The notes under the pieces are model-generated. The model had not been told where the DNA came from. It made no database searches and saw nothing but the letters and a program-made list of their open reading frames with translations. Source: Dryas octopetala (lineage: Eukaryota; Streptophyta; Magnoliopsida; Rosales; Rosaceae). Taken from it: DNA of 64,000 bases. Where the stretch lies: positions 15,106,621 through 15,170,620 of the forward strand of contig OY992840.1 of assembly GCA_963921425.1 (NCBI GenBank). Reading direction: 5' to 3'. Below are positions 11,685-24,900 of the stretch, piece after piece. The position numbers were made by a program, and so were the translations under genes. Within the stretch, counting starts at the first letter, position 1, and every line of letters starts with the position of its first letter.

Positions 11685-14600
11685 TTATCCCCTACCTTTC
11701 TTTGTTGAGTGGCCAGTCTTCCGCTTATGACGGCTGAAATCTGACACAAACCGGAAGGTCTGCCCACACCCTGGCTCAGCGCATACATAGGGACGAGCAC
11801 CCGTGTGAACCCTAATGTGTTCAGTCCGAGCCCACGCCCACTTGAATGTCATCTTGCATCCCTTCCAAGGGCACCGAAGGGGGCGGTCATCCATGTGAAC
11901 TCGACGATGTTGCACCAGATACTTGTGCGAGAAGAATTTCTTTCCACACCCCTTGACTGGACATACGTTTCTTTTATGGAGGGCAAGCTCTTGCTTCAAC
12001 CCAAAACTCATGGTGCACCCCTCAATATCACACAAGAATTCTGCTTCCTCTTCCCTCAATTTTGCATCATTTTGGCCAGCCCGAGCCTTCACAGCTGAAG
12101 CATTCTTTGCCTTCTTCCTACCAGTTTGCTGCTGCTCTTTTGGTTTGGTTGCAGGCACTTTTAAGGGCTTAGGAGCTCTTTTTCTAAGGCGTGTGCTAGG
12201 CCCACCTTCTGGCTCCTCCTCGGCATATACATCAAAGTTGTTCTTCGCAGATTGATTATTCCGGAGCCTAGGAGTCTGTTGCTTCACTTGCCGAGGAGTT
12301 TCTTGTTTTGTTAAATGTCGGGTGCCTTGTTTCACAGGATGAGCAGTCCCTTGTTTCATCCGGTGAGGGGTTTCTTGTTTCTTTTTCCGCACGGTCTCTG
12401 GTTTTGTTTGCTTGCTTCTGAGAATCCTCTTATTCTGCTGAAGAGAACCATCATCAGGTGTTTCGTCCAGAGCAGCATCTTCTCGCTCAATGATTTTGGC
12501 CTGCTTGCTTTTAGAAACCCTCCTTCCCTCCTGATGAGAACTAACCCCATGAAGATCTGCTGAAATCAAATTTTCTCTCCCAATGCATTTAGCTTTCCTA
12601 CTTCTAAGGATCCTCTGATGCAGCTGATGAGAATTATCCTCAAGGGAATCATCTGAAACCACATCTCTCCCAATATGTTTGGCTTGCTTACTTTTAGCAA
12701 CCCTCCTATGCTGCTGATGAGAATCAACTCCAAATGAATCATCTGAAACAACATCATCTCTTTCGATATACTTGGCTTGTTTGCTCCAATGAATTCTCCC
12801 ATTTTGCTGATGAGAATCATCTTCCATTGAATCATCTGAAACTGCATCTTCTGGCTCAATACACTTGGCTTTCTTGGTTGGACCACTTTCAATATATTTG
12901 GCTTGCTTGCTCTTTAGAAACTTCCTCTGCTGCAGATGAGAGTTATCATCAACTGAATAATCTGAAACTGCATCTTCTTTCTCAAAACATTTGGCTTTCT
13001 TGGTTATCCCACTCTCTACAGTCATTTTCCTCTTCCTAGCATACTTTTTAGTCACCATGGGGTTCTCAGTTTTGTGTGTGCTTTCAGATTTTGCCTCAAG
13101 CTTGTCACCTGGCCTTGCGGCCCTTGGCCAAGTAGGGAAGCTCCTCTCTTGTTTTTCTTCTTCTTCTACTTCTTCTTTTTCCTCTTCTTCAGGATCCCTT
13201 TTTGCTAGAAAGGGATGAACTTGATTCGACATCCAGACTTTACCGCACCATTTCCCTGCCACTACCTTTTTCTGCTTGCCGTGTCTCCTCCCATAGACAT
13301 CAGGTCTTGCAGGCGAGATAGCTGGAGAACTACGGCCAAATGCATTGTATATAACAGAATTGTACGGCATCTGCTTACTATAAAGATGAGAGCGGCTAAG
13401 GCTGGCACTATAGAAGAGATTCATCCCCAGCTTTACAGCCCAGTCCCCATTCCCAGCAATGGCTTCCTCACTATCCAGAGCTGACTGAATCCTCTCCTCA
13501 TCCTCCCTGGTGGAATCCCTGAATGTCATATCATTCCACAGGTAACTTATTCCCAGCTCTTCTGCCATTAGTTTTGCTTCATCCTCTATCCTCGGGTAGT
13601 CTGCAAACGTTTTTATAGATAATCATAGGAATAATTAGATGATGAATGATTGACCATAGCCATAGCCACAAATGATATTGGCTTCTTAAAAATTTGAGAG
13701 ATGCAAGTATATAAAATAAACCAGCTTAAGAACTTCTTGGTGTAAACACCATGAACCATAAGTTTCCCCTTTCACAAGACTAATTCCACCAAGCAAAAGA
13801 AATATTATGGACACATAGTGGCTGACATATGAAGCTTGTATCCTACTACATTAGTGATACACTACCTAGAAAAACTTTTTCATCCATTGTGTACTGCAGC
13901 ATGGAACCAAATCCCACCTAAGTTATGGTGCCTCCACGATTCATCTTTAAAATTCAGAGCACACAAATTTGGCACCTAAGGAACTAAATCCAAACATAAG
14001 CAGCACAAGGTTTTCATACTCATGCTACTCAACAACATCACACGCTACAAAAAAAAAAAAAAAAAACCATGAATATCCCCCTTGGACAAACTGATTAGAG
14101 TGTAAACTGAAAATACAACATAACTCCACCCATATTTCTATAGCTGTTTCTTGCTATTTCCTATATTTATACTCAATGATTTTCACCACACAATGCGCTT
14201 TCAAAAAAGTCAAGAACTTAGTTAAAAAGAGAATGAACAAAATAAGCAAAGAAAGTGTATACTTCTTTTATGAACTTCTAGGGCAGCAACAAACCTGGAT
14301 GACAAAGGAGTGATATATGTACACCTCCAATTGAACGAAGCTGCTGCTCAACCTCTATGGCATGCTCAAGGCAGAAGACATGCATTCTAGAAGAGTCCTC
14401 GTCACATCCTGGAGCAAATGATGTGTTTGAGTTTTCCAAAGTGGCTTTACCAAATCCCGTTGTTTGAGCCTCATGGGCATCTGGGGAGCAAGAATGTGAA
14501 ACCTTCATTGGATCCATAGATGTACCCACCAAACCATTTGTTTTTGTGGAAGCAAAATTTTTAGTTTCAAAATCAACGGAGCAGTCAAAATTTTGATGAC

Positions 14601-17600
14601 TGCTATCCTTGAAATTATCTTTTTTAAGCCCATTTTCCACATAGCAATCAACAGTTGGGAGAGGAAGACCACTCCGACAATCAAATCCTGGTGGCGCGGG
14701 ACAGTGAACTCTGCTTGTGCCATCATAATGGTCTCTCAAAGGACGACTAGCACTCTCATACTGATATCTACTTCCCAAAGAACAATTTGTCTCATCACCA
14801 CACACAGGAACATCTGGTTCAACTTGATCTTCCTCTGAGTCAGATGAATTTCCATAGTTCAAAGCTAATAGCCCAAGAGCTGAAGTACCTCTCTGCATTT
14901 CAGTATTTGAAACCACTTCATTACTTTGATCTGCCACCTGAATTTGATAATCAGCAGATTGAACAGGCACATCATATAAACCAGCAGGGGCAGTCTTTTC
15001 CATCAATCCTGTTTTCAGAGCCATAAACATATAAACGTTCAGAAACTGGGATTCCCAATTAGGAAAACTAGAACCATTTTATAGAGAAAGGTTTGCCAAA
15101 TAAGTGAAATAATGAGATGCAGGTCAAACGTATTTAAAACTCAAACAACATTCTTCATCTTTAGTTTGCATACAAAATAACAACTCTAGGGCTTCCGTGC
15201 ATTTAAAAAAAAAAACAGTTCATGAGGAAAGCATAAACCAAAGGAATGCCAGGATTACTCATATAATAATACATGCAAGTTGGGGATTTCATCCCTGAGA
15301 TAGCATAAACTAAGGGAAAAGCCAGGATTACTCTTAACGAAACCTAATTTTGAAAAAACAGAAATGTACAGCAAAGTGCAATTAACAGCTGAGTTGGCTG
15401 TAGTTCACAAGGTGCATTTATCAAGGATTCGGTGGAACAGTAGTTACAGTAATAATGATTCCTTTTTAAAGTCTTTGCGCACAAAGAAAATCTCAAATGG
15501 ACCACAATGTCAGATCATATAATATGGCTGACCAACAACAGAAGAATAATTTCCAGATGAAACCAACCTGTACAGGGATGATTCTTTGAAGTAATTGGAT
15601 CTGCATTTGCAACCTGGAACGCCTCACTAGCTAATCCAGAACCAACAACCCAATCATTGAAAAAGCTACAATCTGCTGACATGAGATATCTGGCGGCTGG
15701 TTCTCTTGGTTGAATTATAGCAACACAAGCAAAGCTCAAAATTCCACATGTAACACAAGAAAACAGTCTCTGATCTGACAACCCCTCACCTACAACATTA
15801 CTTTCTCTTTCAATGTTCATGTTCAACATCTTAGAATTCCGATCGCGTACATTGTTATTTCCACTTAATGAGGGAAGCTGGTTACTTTCACATAAAGATG
15901 CAAGTTTTCCTTTCACTGAATAGAAACCTTTAACCTGCTTGATTGCCTGCTTCCTGTCTATCATGAGATCATCAGAAACAGAACTTGATGATTTCATTTC
16001 TTCCCTGAGATTGCATAAACCAAGGGGAAAGCCAGGGTTTACTCTTAACTGTGACCCAACACGTAATTTTGAACAAACAGAAATGTCTGAAGAACTCTGC
16101 GGTAGAAGTACAATTGACGACCCTTTTCCAAGAAGATGAAGCAGGTCATTGTTCTGAATGACATTCTGCACAAATAGCTCTTTAACAACTGTTTCTCCTT
16201 CACCCTTTTTCTTATTTTTTAGTCGAGAACTCCGTGGTTCAGCACTAATGTGCGCAGGCATTCTGCAGGGAGAGCATAAGGTAATTCAGGGTATCTCATT
16301 TAACTACTCTAGAATTCACGGAACAGATTTTGTGGACTTTCTGCCACGTTAGCAGTAGAAATTTCTATCCTTAAACATTTTGGAGAAAAATAAAATTCTC
16401 TGATGAAACCAAACGGGTAAAAAGAAAAAAGACAAATTCATAATACTAATAAAGAACTTTGCATATATTTAGAATTAGCAATTGATGCTTTTTCCTGAAA
16501 TTTTCCAATCAGTGTCTTCAAACTCGATAAATAGTCAACCATAATACGCGTGTTAATTGTATAGTTAAGTGATTAGGCAGAAGGGAAGTTACATAAGGTC
16601 GTGAACAAACCTTGAACATAATGCTAGAGCAAGATCGTAAAGTAATTGAAAATGAGACACCATAGGAGGATAATTGATTGAAGCTCGCCGAATAGCAGCA
16701 TCTTTAGCAACCCTCAACCACTCAGGAGTTGCAATGTTAGCTGCCTCCCCACAATTAAACCCTACATTAAAAATTCAAATAAATGAAATAGTTATTTTCA
16801 TTTTAGATAAAAACAAAGACAACAATGATGAAATCAAACATATAATAACTTCATCTCTCACCATGACTGAATCCAGTGTGATAGGCTCTTGGGAAAGTCA
16901 CAACAAATTCTCCAGCATTTTGCACTAGCCTGGTTTAAAGCAATCAAGGGTGTAAGAAATACATGAATGCATTGACAACACAACTCAGGATATTCCAGAG
17001 AATGCTACAAGCAACTTCTAGGGGGCAAAAATTTCCTCAGAAAAGGTAATGTGATTTGTCATGGATCAAAAAGGTTGGTGTTGATTCTTCTTTTAAAAAC
17101 TAGGTCAAAACTTAGCCAATAGCATCACTAATTCTGAAGGCAATCAAGCTGAGGAACTTAAATAGAAACAATAGGGCATTCAGAAGTAGACAAAACAGTG
17201 ACCAAGGAATTACCTGCAGCATGGAATCCCTGAACTAATAAACACTTCAGGTGACATCACAGTGGTCTTCTCACCAAGAGTCGCAAAAGTAACTAATGAA
17301 GACAAATGCTAATGAAGGTTAGTTTTTCGGAAAGTACAGAGAAACAAAATTCAAGTATCAAGCCTTTAAACTCTACAATGACAAGTCACACCATCACATA
17401 GCAACTTTTACCATTATAAAGAAAAGGAACTAAAAACCAAATACCATAAATTAGTCCACTCACAACTTCAGGCCTCTGTAAACTTTCAGTTTTAGCATAA
17501 ACCCTTTTATAAATGAAAAAGAAAGCAGAGAGTGGAACAACATTAACTCTCAAAATCATGCCTCCAAAACCTCAAATTAAATTCTGCAAATCCCTCTAAA

Positions 17601-18832
17601 CTTTTTAACAATCCATAACTTAAGACTGGGGCTGAGCTTACAGTGCTAGTTGGCACATAAAAGTACCACCAAGAATCCACTCTCTGTCACCAAAATCTTA
17701 GGTGTTTCAATCATCCATCCTAACAAGTAGTTCTTCCCACTCTTACTTCCTAACACAAGACAACTCATTCAATAATGTCCAATAGAACTAAAATCTGGAA
17801 TGGACAAAGTTTGTACACTGCACAGTACTTCACATAGATGAATAACATCACACAAACAGTGGAATGCACATTTCCAACAAAGTTCAAAAAAAGCAGAGTA
17901 CAGAGTATGCACAAGGTTCAGTCCTATAAAATCAACATTGCTCCGAACTCACCAAGAGGATTGATCTCTCCTCCATAACCCTGAACCCTGACCACCTCCT
18001 CGAACGCAACCGCCGCTTCCCTCGGGACTCCATACCAAGTCTTCCCTGCCCCCATATGCAAATAATTCAAGCTATGCAAGTCATGGTCCTCCACATGCCA
18101 AGCAAACCAGCTGAACATCATAGCTACGTAAACCATCGGCGACGTAACCCCCGGAATCTCCTCCTTCATGAACCTCAACAAAGACCCTTTTGACCTCGAC
18201 ACCGCCCTCATATTCCACGCAGTCTCACCAAGGGTCACACCCTCCCCTGCCTCCCTACCACTACTACTAGACTTCTTGGCACTCACCGGCACGAAAGCCG
18301 AGCCGGGCATGTCGTTCGCGTACTCCACCGAAAAGGGTTTGTCCACAGTTGCTTTCCAATAAAGGGTTTCGATTTCCAGAGCCGAAAGCCCTCCTTTCTT
18401 AGTACATTTCCTCAAATAGCTCTTCTCGAAACTTTTCGCTTTGGCTTCGAATTGCTGGAAAGTGTAGTGCTCACCGCTCTGCCACACCGGTCGCTGCACG
18501 GGTCGGGGTTTCCGGGGGCAGAACCCGATCTGCTGCTGTCGGGTAGTGAATGTGGGCTGGGATTTCGCGCATGCCGACCCGGAAGGCCCGGCCCGAGCAG
18601 CCAGAGACCGGTTCAGGTTAGCAATTGCTGTCTTCTTCAAAGAAGGCGGCACCGGAGGCACGATTTTGCAGATTCCGTACTTGGAAGCCTCCTGCTCGAT
18701 CTTGAAAATGTAAGCAATCGGATCTTGGAACTCGGCCCAAGTTGGGTGGTACTCTGGAGCTAAAGGTAGGGTTTTGAGCCATGGAGGGACCTCCTGGTTC
18801 GGCTCTGCGGCTAAACCTGAAGAAGCTGCCAT
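11685..18832 (-). CDS. REF6: REF6-type JmjC H3K27 demethylase
   Basis: Complete 1500-residue orthologue of RELATIVE OF EARLY FLOWERING 6 (JMJ12), a nuclear Fe(II)/2-oxoglutarate demethylase removing H3K27me3/me2 and guided by its own zinc fingers. Seven exons: 18832-17953, 17292-17214, 16929-16862, 16761-16611, 16262-15568, 15008-14295, 13600-11685; total 4503 coding bases, all phases consistent. JmjN is near residues 20-60 and JmjC near 200-365. Iron ligands read as H246, E248 (HVEDHD) and H337 (AYHTGFSHG). Residues about 1390-1500 hold four C2H2 fingers, nearly identical to the Arabidopsis array that reads CTCTGYTY. Between them is a disordered region with two kinds of tandem repeat (about 1060-1310). 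An ATG 24 bases upstream is in frame, but MAASS fits the family start. Next to APE1L and the CCCH gene, as in Arabidopsis. Confidence 0.97.
12260..13005 (-). repeat. Degenerate coding tandem repeats in REF6 exon 7
   Basis: About six units of roughly 31-38 residues, each with a Lys-rich AK(C/Y/H/I)I(E/G)R start, an acidic VSDDS-like centre and SHQQ..R.L(K/R)SK end, occupy about 13,005-12,400. They are followed by five or six units of about eight residues with the core KQ(E/G)TP (about 12,395-12,260). The repeats alternate basic and acidic patches and lie between the catalytic and zinc-finger parts. Confidence 0.75.
14049..14066. repeat. Poly-A tract in REF6 intron
   Basis: Homopolymer of about 18 A in the 694-base intron between exons 6 and 7. 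Probably slippage-derived and polymorphic. Confidence 0.6.
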
Positions 18833-20210
18833 ATTAAGAACTGCAGAAAACAACAATTTGGGTATTTCTGAGATTTGGATTTTGAAGATTTCTCATTCAA
18901 AACCCATTTTGTGCACAAACAGAGAGAGAAGAAGAAGAAGCTCTTTAGATTCTTCTATGCTTCATTTTTCGTCTATGCACTTTTTTGGGGGTTTTTGATA
19001 TTTCCTCTGTTTTCTTTAATATGCTACAGAGGAGAGAAAGAGGAGGAAAATAGTAAAAATTGGGGGCAGGGGAGGAAGGGGCAAGAGTGACTGAGTGAGT
19101 GACTGAGTGACTCAGAGCCTTGAGAGCTGAGGTAGACATGTGAGTGGGGTTTTATTCTGGGTTTGCGTCCGCTCTTTCAAATGCCATTGTTTTCTCAATT
19201 ATATTACTGTTGTGCCATTTTCTTTTTCTTTTTGCCTCCCTATTTTTTGGATAATGTGAAATTGTGAATTTATTTCTTACCTTCTTAGGTAATTTAGAGA
19301 GGTTGAACATTTCATGGCCAAAAAATAAAAAAGAACATTTCATTGAACATTTATGCTCCAACTGCCTCTCTATCACGCCACCCATTTTGTAGAAGCAAAC
19401 TTTGACTAGCCTAAAGAAGAGAGAGAATTGCTACATTTAAAAGGAAAAATACTAAAATATTAACTAAAATAAAGAGCATTATTAGGCTACCATTTTAAAA
19501 ATGGCTAGCTAAAAATAACTTTTTAGTCATTTTACCTAAAATATAGCAAAACTTTTAAGGACATTAGCCATTTAAGTGGATTTTTGACTTGAGTCTTTGA
19601 CTCTTGTTGAACGGGGTCGAAAGGGGGCCAACCAGGTGATGACACATCAATACATATATAGTTATTGAGGACCACGTGTCATGATATGATTGGTCCATGG
19701 TAGGGCACATAGCACCCTATCCGATACAGTATTTGCAAAACTGCAATCTGCATATCGTGTCAGCGAAAAAAAACAAAAAATGTCAGTTATGATTTAATGG
19801 CTGTGATCTGACAGAAAAATAAAAAAGAGTTTTAATGGTTATGATCTGACCAGCATCAAAAAATAACCATCACATTTTGACGTGGCTGAAAAACGCCGCC
19901 GTATTCCGGCACACATCTTTGCGTTGACCCTTAAAAACTATAAAAAAAAAGTCAAACTATTTGAGGCCATGATTTGTAAATTGTAACCATAGTCAATTGT
20001 GTTGATGTTTCTTCTGATTAAAGACTTTATAGGAATGATGGCCAAAAAAAAAAAAAACTTTATAGGAATGCAACTGGTGGGGTTAGGTCAGAGTTGTCAT
20101 TTCCACCATTAATATCACTATTAATTTTAAGCTAGAATTATGTTTAGTGAAAATTCTATAATACAAATATATAATAACAATTATCTTATGCTATGAATAA
20201 GAATGAGATA
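18833..20210. other. REF6 5' UTR and promoter region
   Basis: Minus-strand upstream region of REF6. Between 18,840 and 19,140 there are GA/CT-rich and T-rich stretches typical of a plant 5' leader. A CTCTGTTTT word at 19,005-19,013 matches the motif reported for REF6 zinc fingers, though one match may be chance. Beyond 19,400 it is AT-rich with no recognised gene. Confidence 0.35.
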
Positions 20211-20604
20211 ATATTTGGGTCACTCCGTCCCTCCATATTTCGATTTCGGCAATGCCAGTGTATGATCGGAACTGTTCACTTTTTAAATAACCAATTAAAG
20301 ATTATCTTTGTAAAAAATCAAATCAATTGGAAATCGTTTGGTTATATAACTGTTGTCAATTAAGTAGAAAAAATTGATAGTTTTCAATTAAAGAGTGATT
20401 TTTTGACCAAACCATTAATTTTTTTATTTATTCAACAACAGTTATATAATAAAACGATTTCCGATTGAGTTGATTTTTTACAGAACTGATCTATAATAGG
20501 TGATCTAAAGAGTGAACGGTTCCGATCATATGCTGGCATTATCAAAATTACAATTTTGGGGGAAGGAGTGACCTTGGGATACCCCCTGGGGGTGACCCAA
20601 GTAG
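20211..20604. mobile_element. MITE-like element, copy 1 of a two-copy family
   Basis: About 390 bases with inverted ends TTGGGTCAC...GTGACCCAAG and long complementary subterminal arms (CGGAACTGTTCACT against AGTGAACGGTTCCG; AAATCGTTTGGTTATATAACTGTTG against its complement in the right half). The same structure occurs at 34,255-34,643 with clear similarity, so it is a dispersed non-autonomous family. It has no coding capacity. Confidence 0.75.
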
Positions 20605-21989
20605 TGTCCATAAGAATGACTATAAAAATGGACAAATAAGAGACTATCTCAGACCTCAAAATGTTAGGTCTCCAATTTTGTAGATCCTTTATATATAATC
20701 ACCTTATATATTTGTTCACTTTGAATCTTCATACTCTCTTGGTCAGCCTCGATCATACAACCAATTTTTCACTTTTGAATATTGATTAGTTCATTTTTCA
20801 CTTACTGAGATATAGATTCTCCCTTCTTAAATTTGTTTGTATCACATTGGCTGCACTATAGATTTTCTACCCTTTTAAGTATTGAAGCTTTGATTTTTTA
20901 AACAAAATTCATCGACTCACAATGAACTTTATAACAAAGAAAAATGCTATTTGTATCACTTTTTTTTTTTTTTTCAAATTATGTGCCATATAAGTTGAGA
21001 AAAAACAAATTTAAGCTATATAGTATCGTCCCAAAATTAAAAGCTTCGAGTTTCTATGAACTTGTGCACTTGTCAAATGACTGGTTTGTTTACACACAGG
21101 AAACTCTTTATAGTTAGAATCAATCCAAGTTGCAATGTCACATTACATGGGTTAAGTTTAATTAATGGATGACCAAGGAAACCAAACAGTACCATGAAGG
21201 CATGAAGGCCATAATAAGCTACTTTATAATTGTAGTTTAATTATCTATTTGATAATACAACAAAGCAGATTTTGTAATCATTAGATTCCATTACGACCAC
21301 CCTCTACCAATCATAGCAATATGCCCTCTCTTTTCCCTCCCTGCGATTGCAATTGGCCCCACAAAAAAGAAACATGTAAAATAAATAACATGTAAGAAGT
21401 TGCTCATCACAAGTGACAAAGGATGAGAAAGACAATGCCATAAACATAAATACAAATCTTGTTACGCTTTTAAATTGACTCTACCAAACAACATATATAA
21501 ATATATATATATATTTTTTCTAATAAGTTCTAAAAAGAGTTGGTACCCATTTTCATGATATAAAGAAGTAAAGAAGTCATCCAAACTCCTTTCTAGTAAT
21601 TCATTGGGACTTTGCATGAGTGTAGGTTGAAGATACTCTAGAAAATGGCTCAGTATGGCCAGAGGAGCAGAGGCGGATGAGTTGGTCCGTCAAATGTTAT
21701 CAGTTACAGACCCTTTTTGTTCTCTATGCTGCTATCTCATTTCCTTACTGCTAAAGTAGATTTCCATTTTTCACCTCTTGGGTGTCATTTGCTTTCCAAT
21801 GCTCAGGGCATAGAGAAGCATAAGCAGACCAAAGTCCAGCTTAACTTGGACAAGCAAATAATAATAGGTGTTGCTAAAATATTAGAGAAGCATTAAGAAA
21901 AACTTACATGGTATCCATATTGTACACATAGTAAATTTTCTCTAAAACATGACAGTGGCATTGTAACAAATGGATACAATTTATGCAGA
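20605..21989. other. Intergenic between MITE and APE1L 3' end
   Basis: AT-rich sequence including a short (AT)n tract at about 21,490-21,515. The APE1L 3' UTR must lie near 21,700-21,989. I see no gene. Confidence 0.35.
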
Positions 21990-24900
21990 TCATTCACTTT
22001 CTTTAGAATCGAGGCCTGCTTCTGAAAGCACGAGGGAGACTGGACAATGATCACTTCCATAGAATCCTACAGAGTTTAGAATCAATGTTGGTTATTTATA
22101 TATTGGCAGCTACAAGCCTACAACACAGGAAAAAGTGACATGGAATGCAAAATATTGACATTATGAAGATAAGGCTATTTCATTTTATCTTTTGAAGTCA
22201 CAACTCCATAGTTTGAAATGGAATTGCCAGAACATTTGATAGTAAAATCACAGAGCAACATGTGTCAACCATTAGAAGAAAATTGATGCCTTCATAGTTC
22301 ATACAATGCTATGATCTCCACCAGCTAGCACTTAGGGATGATATGATTGGCATATTAAGTGGAAATGAGAGCCTCTTTTATATTTTAAACTACATCTATG
22401 TAATTCTTACCCAAAAAAAACTATATTTACCTACCGGCTCCAGGTATTACAAGGAAATGCATAGCCAACATAAGTAATATTCAAAATGTAATAAGACACC
22501 TTGTAGTTCAATCCCTTGCCCATGCATCTCACATGCAACAATCCTGTCTTTGAGTTTCTCTGCAACTACGAAATAGTCTATTCTCATCCTTTTGCCTCGA
22601 TACCTGCCAGAAAGCCATCAGTATTTTTATCAAGGTGGTGTGCACTGTTTACCAATATATGATTATTCAACTACTCTCCACTGTATACATCTAAATTTTT
22701 TTGCAAATTCAAATGGCATGACAAAGATGTACACACACTGCAATGGGTCAGATGCAATGAAAATTATTTCAACATCAAGTTCCTATGCAAATTGATCATA
22801 TAATACCAAGTTCTTACTTTCCAATCGGGTGTCCAGACCAAGAGAAGCCACGCTCCATGTCTTTCTCCTTGTGTAAGAACCGATATGCATCTATTAGCTT
22901 TCCCCTGTAGAATAATCCACAGAACCCAAAGCAGTTAATGTTCAAAACTTCATGAAGGAAACAACATATAAGCAGACAGAAAACCCATCTCTCAAAATTA
23001 TTCTTTATGAAAGTAACAATACAGCTCCTGTAAGTAAATAATTTTAAACTTAGAAAATGTGTATGCAAATTATTTTTCAAGATGAGTAAATAATTCCTCT
23101 TAATAAATGATATTAATTCAAATTCTATACTGGTGAGATCTCTTCCTTCTCCAATCTCTCCCATCCTCCCTCTATATGCGCAGATACACACATGAGTGCA
23201 TGCGGGCACACAATGTAAGATAGAAAGTAACAACTAAAGAAATAGGAGAACAGGTTAGTTGATGACAAACAAACCCAATTTCTCATGGGATAGAAGGACA
23301 AGAAGCAATAACACTTGTTATATAAGTTGGCATCAATCACTTTTCTGACAGACCTCAGTTTTTGGGGAAAAAGAGAAACAAATATCAATAATTTATGGGT
23401 TATCCTTTCAACATACTAATTGCCAAGAAAACCATCGAAGCAAAGTTTTCAAGTGGAATCACGTACTCTTTCAATATGTTACCAAAACGCTTCCTCTCAG
23501 ACAAGGTAAATCCAGGCTGCCCACAATCCTGCAAAATCAAGAAAACAAACCATTTTCTTAGTATTTAGAAAATATACCACACATTTAGGGCACATTTGCA
23601 GTTGAAATAATTTAACAGCACCATAATCCTGCATCCTTTCATTATACTAATTGTCTAATAGACTAATACTAAAACTTAGTACACAATTTCATAAAATGAA
23701 ACAGGGACAGCATTGAATATGGCGACCATCAATATATATGACAGAAATTCTTCATAATGAAGTATCTCATTCCCACAGCAATTACATGGCTTCAGTTCTT
23801 GTACCAAGTTCAAAATTTCCTCAAAGGTAAAATACCAAATGATGGATTAAAGCCTCCAAATTCTATGTAAATAGGAATGGAGCAGTTCAAATCCATGAGA
23901 CCACCAAATGCTTCCTGGCAAAGAAATGTATAGGCATCCAAAAGAGTGGTCCCTACTCATTCAGCAGCTCAACCCTTACATTTTAGCTATTTAGGTAACA
24001 TATGGCTAGTTAACAAGAACAAAGTACTAATTAATATGGACATGGTAACTTTAATTATGCTCTAAGAGGATTCAGTATCAAATATAGCACCTCCTTATTT
24101 GGGGGAACATAACCATTAAGCTTTGCTGCACTGAAAAAATCTGGATGACTCACATCAATATCTTCATGGCTGCATACAAATTTAGATTAATAAAGAACAA
24201 TATAAGTTCCTCCATAAGAAAATTAATACATTCAATGAGGGTGCATAAATGACCAGACCAAAACTTAGATCATATTACATAAATGATTTCATGATAAGTC
24301 CAGAGCAATTTTCAATACGTATTCAATTTACATAACTGCCAAAACTTTTTATTTTGAATTGTCACCAGGTATTAAATATATTATTTTGAATGAAAAATAA
24401 ACAGAAATTTGTGAATAGCTTGAATAGTAGAGAACATAAAGAAAGGAAAAATAAGAGGATAGAACATCCACAAAAAACACTCGCCTAACATTCAGATCAC
24501 CACACCATATGAGAGGCTTATCAGAAGATTGCGAAACGAACTCTAAAATCCTCTTGTCCCACTTTCTTCTCCTTGGGAATGAGTTTTCTTCCTCCTTCCA
24601 ACCATTGTTTGGCGCATATGTATTCAACAAATGAAATGTCTCAAATTCAGCTAAGATGACCCGGCCATCTGGTTCATGCTTTGAAGCTAACAACAAAGAA
24701 AACTGTATTAACGGACTGTTTTTCAATGTGCAAGTGAATAGAAAGAGTACTTTCTTTTTTTGAGAAGAATAGAAAGAGTACTTGGGGATAGATATCCAAG
24801 CACAAAGATGATTTCCCAGTACACGGATGGGCCACAATATATCCATGCATGCATTCCATCTTCTCAGTTGAAAAATATTGTTTTCCAAGAAAGTTTAAAT

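Noticed and set aside
19005-19013. CTCTGTTTT in the REF6 leader as an autoregulatory REF6 site
   Set aside because: An eight-base degenerate word is expected several times by chance in 64 kb; one match is not evidence.
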